NCBI GenBank assembly: GCA_017430225.1
Contig: JAFRNK010000107.1
Span: 1 to 32,184 of the forward strand
Length of the DNA stretch: 32,184 bases
Direction of reading: 5' to 3'
Origin: Clostridia bacterium
GTDB lineage: Bacteria > Bacillota > Clostridia > Christensenellales > Aristaeellaceae
Positions 31,015 to 32,184 of the stretch are shown here, piece by piece. Position 1 is the stretch's first letter; every line of letters begins with the position of its first letter. Position numbers and translations under genes: made by a program. A model generated the notes under the pieces. The model did no database searches and was not told where the DNA came from. It saw only the letters and a program-made list of their open reading frames with translations.

Positions 31015-31410
31015 ATGTATTCCATTCAGGATGTCAGCAAAAAAACCGGGCTTTCCGCCCATACCCTGCGCTATTATGAAAAGGAAGGCCTGATCAGCGG
31101 CGTGGAACGCAGCCAAGGGGGATTCCGGCAGTATACGGACGAGGACCTGGAAGCGCTGGGGCTGATCTGCTGCCTGAAAAACACGGGCATGTCCCTGCAG
31201 GAGATCGCCGAGTTCGTACGCCTGACCTACCAGGGCGACTACACCCTCAAAGAACGCGTAGAACTCCTGCGCCAGCACCGCGAAAACGTCGTCCAGCGAA
31301 TGGCGGAGATGCAGCGGTACCTGGACAAGGTGACCTGGAAAATCAATTTCTTTTCCGAAAAGCTCCGCGCATACGAAGAACAGCAGGCTTCCCGAAAGGA
31401 TGCCGGCTGA
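31015..31410 (+). CDS. MerR-family transcriptional regulator
   Basis: A 131-residue regulator. The N-terminal winged HTH (SIQDVSKKTGLSAHTLRYYEKEGLI) with RRQYT-like GFRQYTDEDL is followed by a dimerisation coiled coil (about 80-120, HRENVVQRMAEMQRYLDKV). The C-terminus is short with no cysteine cluster, as in AdhR/NmlR-type sensors of electrophiles and aldehydes rather than metal-sensing CueR/ZntR; two adjacent Cys occur in LICCLKN, near residue 52. The ATG at 31015 follows GAGGAGGAA. The promoter is divergent with the nitroreductase gene, with a matching operator between them. Confidence 0.92.
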   Translation: MYSIQDVSKKTGLSAHTLRYYEKEGLISGVERSQGGFRQYTDEDLEALGLICCLKNTGMSLQEIAEFVRLTYQGDYTLKERVELLRQHRENVVQRMAEMQRYLDKVTWKINFFSEKLRAYEEQQASRKDAG

Positions 31411-31795
31411 ATATATCAAAAGTGGGCTATTGCAAGCAGCATAATGCAACAGCCCTAAAGAATATGCAAGAGTAGTAAAGCAACAAAATCCGGGTGGCTC
31501 GGAGGGCGAAGCCCTTCGAATGAAAATCCGCAGTAGCGACATGTGCAGTGCGAGGAGAATTTTCGCGGAGCAGGGCCTGCACTGCGGGAGCGAAAATTCA
31601 TACCCTGCGCCTTTTCCGCCCGGGCGGCGGAGACCGCCGCGCCCAGTGGGCGATGAAGGTGGATGAAGCCGCAATAAGGCACAGAGCGCGAAGCGCGACA
31701 ATGCCGAATTGAGGCAGGTGCGAGAGGAAAAGGCGTTATGTCGATCAAATGGAAACATGATTTCCATTTGATCGAAGGGGCTGTGTATCAGCCCC
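31411..31795. repeat. Non-coding, highly structured intergenic segment
   Basis: 385 bases without a credible gene, dense in inverted repeats. (1) GGGCT-a-TTGCA / TGCAA-c-AGCCC, 31424-31455. (2) CGGAGGGC / GCCCTTCG, 31500-31518, triloop GAA. (3) GAATTTTCGC 31557-31566 / GCGAAAATTC 31590-31599, perfect. (4) GCAGTGC 31545-31551 / GCACTGC 31579-31585, interleaved with (3). (5) CGCCTTTTCC 31608-31617 / GGAAAAGGCG 31726-31735, perfect and long-range, enclosing GGCGG-AGA-CCGCC and a GCGC-GAA-GCGC hairpin. (6) TCGATCAAATGGAAA 31741-31755 / TTTCCATTTGATCGA 31761-31775, perfect. It could be a structured RNA or a dispersed repetitive element. Confidence 0.7.
31777..31795 (-). terminator. Hairpin abutting the DUF4332 stop codon
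   Basis: GGGGCTG (31777-31783) / CAGCCCC (31789-31795), 7 bases with a 5-base loop. It directly touches the stop codon of the minus-strand gene and is followed on that strand only by TTCGATC, so termination would be weak unless helped by the 15-base hairpin next to it. Confidence 0.4.
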
Positions 31796-32184
31796 TCAGT
31801 ATTCAATTACCCTGGGCAGTTGCTTTGCCTGGTCGACCCACTTGGTGACCATCTTCAGAACGGGAACGCTGCGTACCAGATTCTTTTCCTCATTGACCTT
31901 TTCCATGGCTGCGGTCAGGTTTTCGGGCACACGCTTCGCCAGTTCCGGAACGGTATCAACACCGGTGGCCTCCAGCAACTCCGAGTACTGGCCAGCGACG
32001 CCTTTCACACGGAAGAGATCCGCGTGATTGGTCCATCTGAGGATCAGATCATCCGGAATCCCTGTTTTCGCGGCCAGTTCCTTGCGGCCCTGCTTCGTTT
32101 TGCAGGTTTCCAGATACTGTTCCGTCGAAACGATACCCACTTCGTGCAGCTTGGCAGCATAAGCTTCTCCGACGCCTTCGATCA
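31796..32184 (-). CDS. DUF4332 (helix-hairpin-helix-like) protein, 5'-partial
   Basis: The C-terminal 128 residues of a gene that enters from the right edge. It begins in IEGVGEAYAAKLHEVGI, a helix-hairpin-helix-type motif of the DUF4332 family. It continues with TGIPDDLILRWTNHADLFRVKGV and a second such unit (YSELLEATGVDTVPELAKR). These domains are often near DNA-binding or polymerase-like HhH folds, but the function of the family is unknown. A GTG at 32140 could be read as a start, but the family motif extends upstream of it, so the true start lies outside the window. The stop is at 31796. Confidence 0.83.
   Translation of the reverse strand, partial: IEGVGEAYAAKLHEVGIVSTEQYLETCKTKQGRKELAAKTGIPDDLILRWTNHADLFRVKGVAGQYSELLEATGVDTVPELAKRVPENLTAAMEKVNEEKNLVRSVPVLKMVTKWVDQAKQLPRVIEY

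Noticed and set aside
31455-31748. 97-codon minus-strand frame in the structured segment (and a longer overlapping frame to 31806)
   Set aside because: No ribosome binding site and no recognisable domain. Basic, Pro/Ser-rich composition is expected from GC-rich hairpins.
1-32184. CRISPR arrays, tRNA or rRNA genes, prophage or integrase genes
   Set aside because: None were seen on either strand; the inverted repeats found are isolated and not regularly spaced.

Overview
The window is GC-rich (about 60% by eye) bacterial chromosome. A fermentative anaerobe of the class Clostridia, probably gut-associated, fits best. The reasons are an Hnd/NuoEF-type [FeFe]-hydrogenase operon, a fused FeoA-FeoB iron transporter with a FeoB-associated Cys-rich peptide, an aldo/keto reductase carrying two ferredoxin clusters, strong AGGAGG-type ribosome binding sites, sigma-A promoters and a cobalamin riboswitch. 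No outer-membrane (TonB-type) genes are seen. Species cannot be named from the sequence. No tRNA, rRNA, CRISPR array, phage gene or transposase was found.

Layout. 1-2375, minus strand: hydrogenase accessory operon in the order hndA (NuoE-like), GHKL-type ATPase, hndB, hndC (NuoF-like, cut by the window edge). The catalytic hydrogenase gene would be expected just outside. 2427-7085, plus strand: arginine operon argC-argJ-argB-argD, fired by a divergent promoter with an ARG-box-like palindrome and closed by a strong terminator. 7076-10398, minus strand: cytoplasmic esterase, feoAB and a FeoB-associated peptide. 10472-12598, plus: a eukaryote-type glycogen branching enzyme. 12604-18999, plus: DUF2461 protein, transketolase, recG and a secreted L,D-transpeptidase, closely packed. 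19016-22199, minus: a B12 riboswitch controlling btuF-btuC-btuD. 22240-25023, plus: a metal-efflux operon (separate HMA metallochaperone-like peptide, P1B-type ATPase, ArsR/SmtB repressor) with the repressor's operator at the promoter. 25082-30994, mostly minus: a MATE transporter interrupted by one in-frame TGA, an SDR, a histidine phosphatase, an aldo/keto reductase, a cytoplasmic GH10 glycosidase and a nitroreductase. The nitroreductase has a MerR-type 19-bp-spacer promoter facing a divergent merR gene. 31411-31795: a 385-base non-coding, highly structured segment. 31796-end, minus: a partial DUF4332 protein.

The regulatory DNA is unusually readable. Divergent promoter pairs lie at 2.4, 10.4, 22.2 and 30.95 kb, and three have a recognisable regulator site: an ARG box, a B12 riboswitch together with an ArsR operator, and a MerR operator. 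The least explained parts are the structured segment at 31411-31795 and a set of four intergenic inverted repeats with the same architecture but different sequence words (4.7, 5.7, 19.0 and 22.6 kb). Two operon associations also invite a functional question: a GHKL ATPase embedded in the hydrogenase operon, and an esterase translationally coupled to FeoAB.
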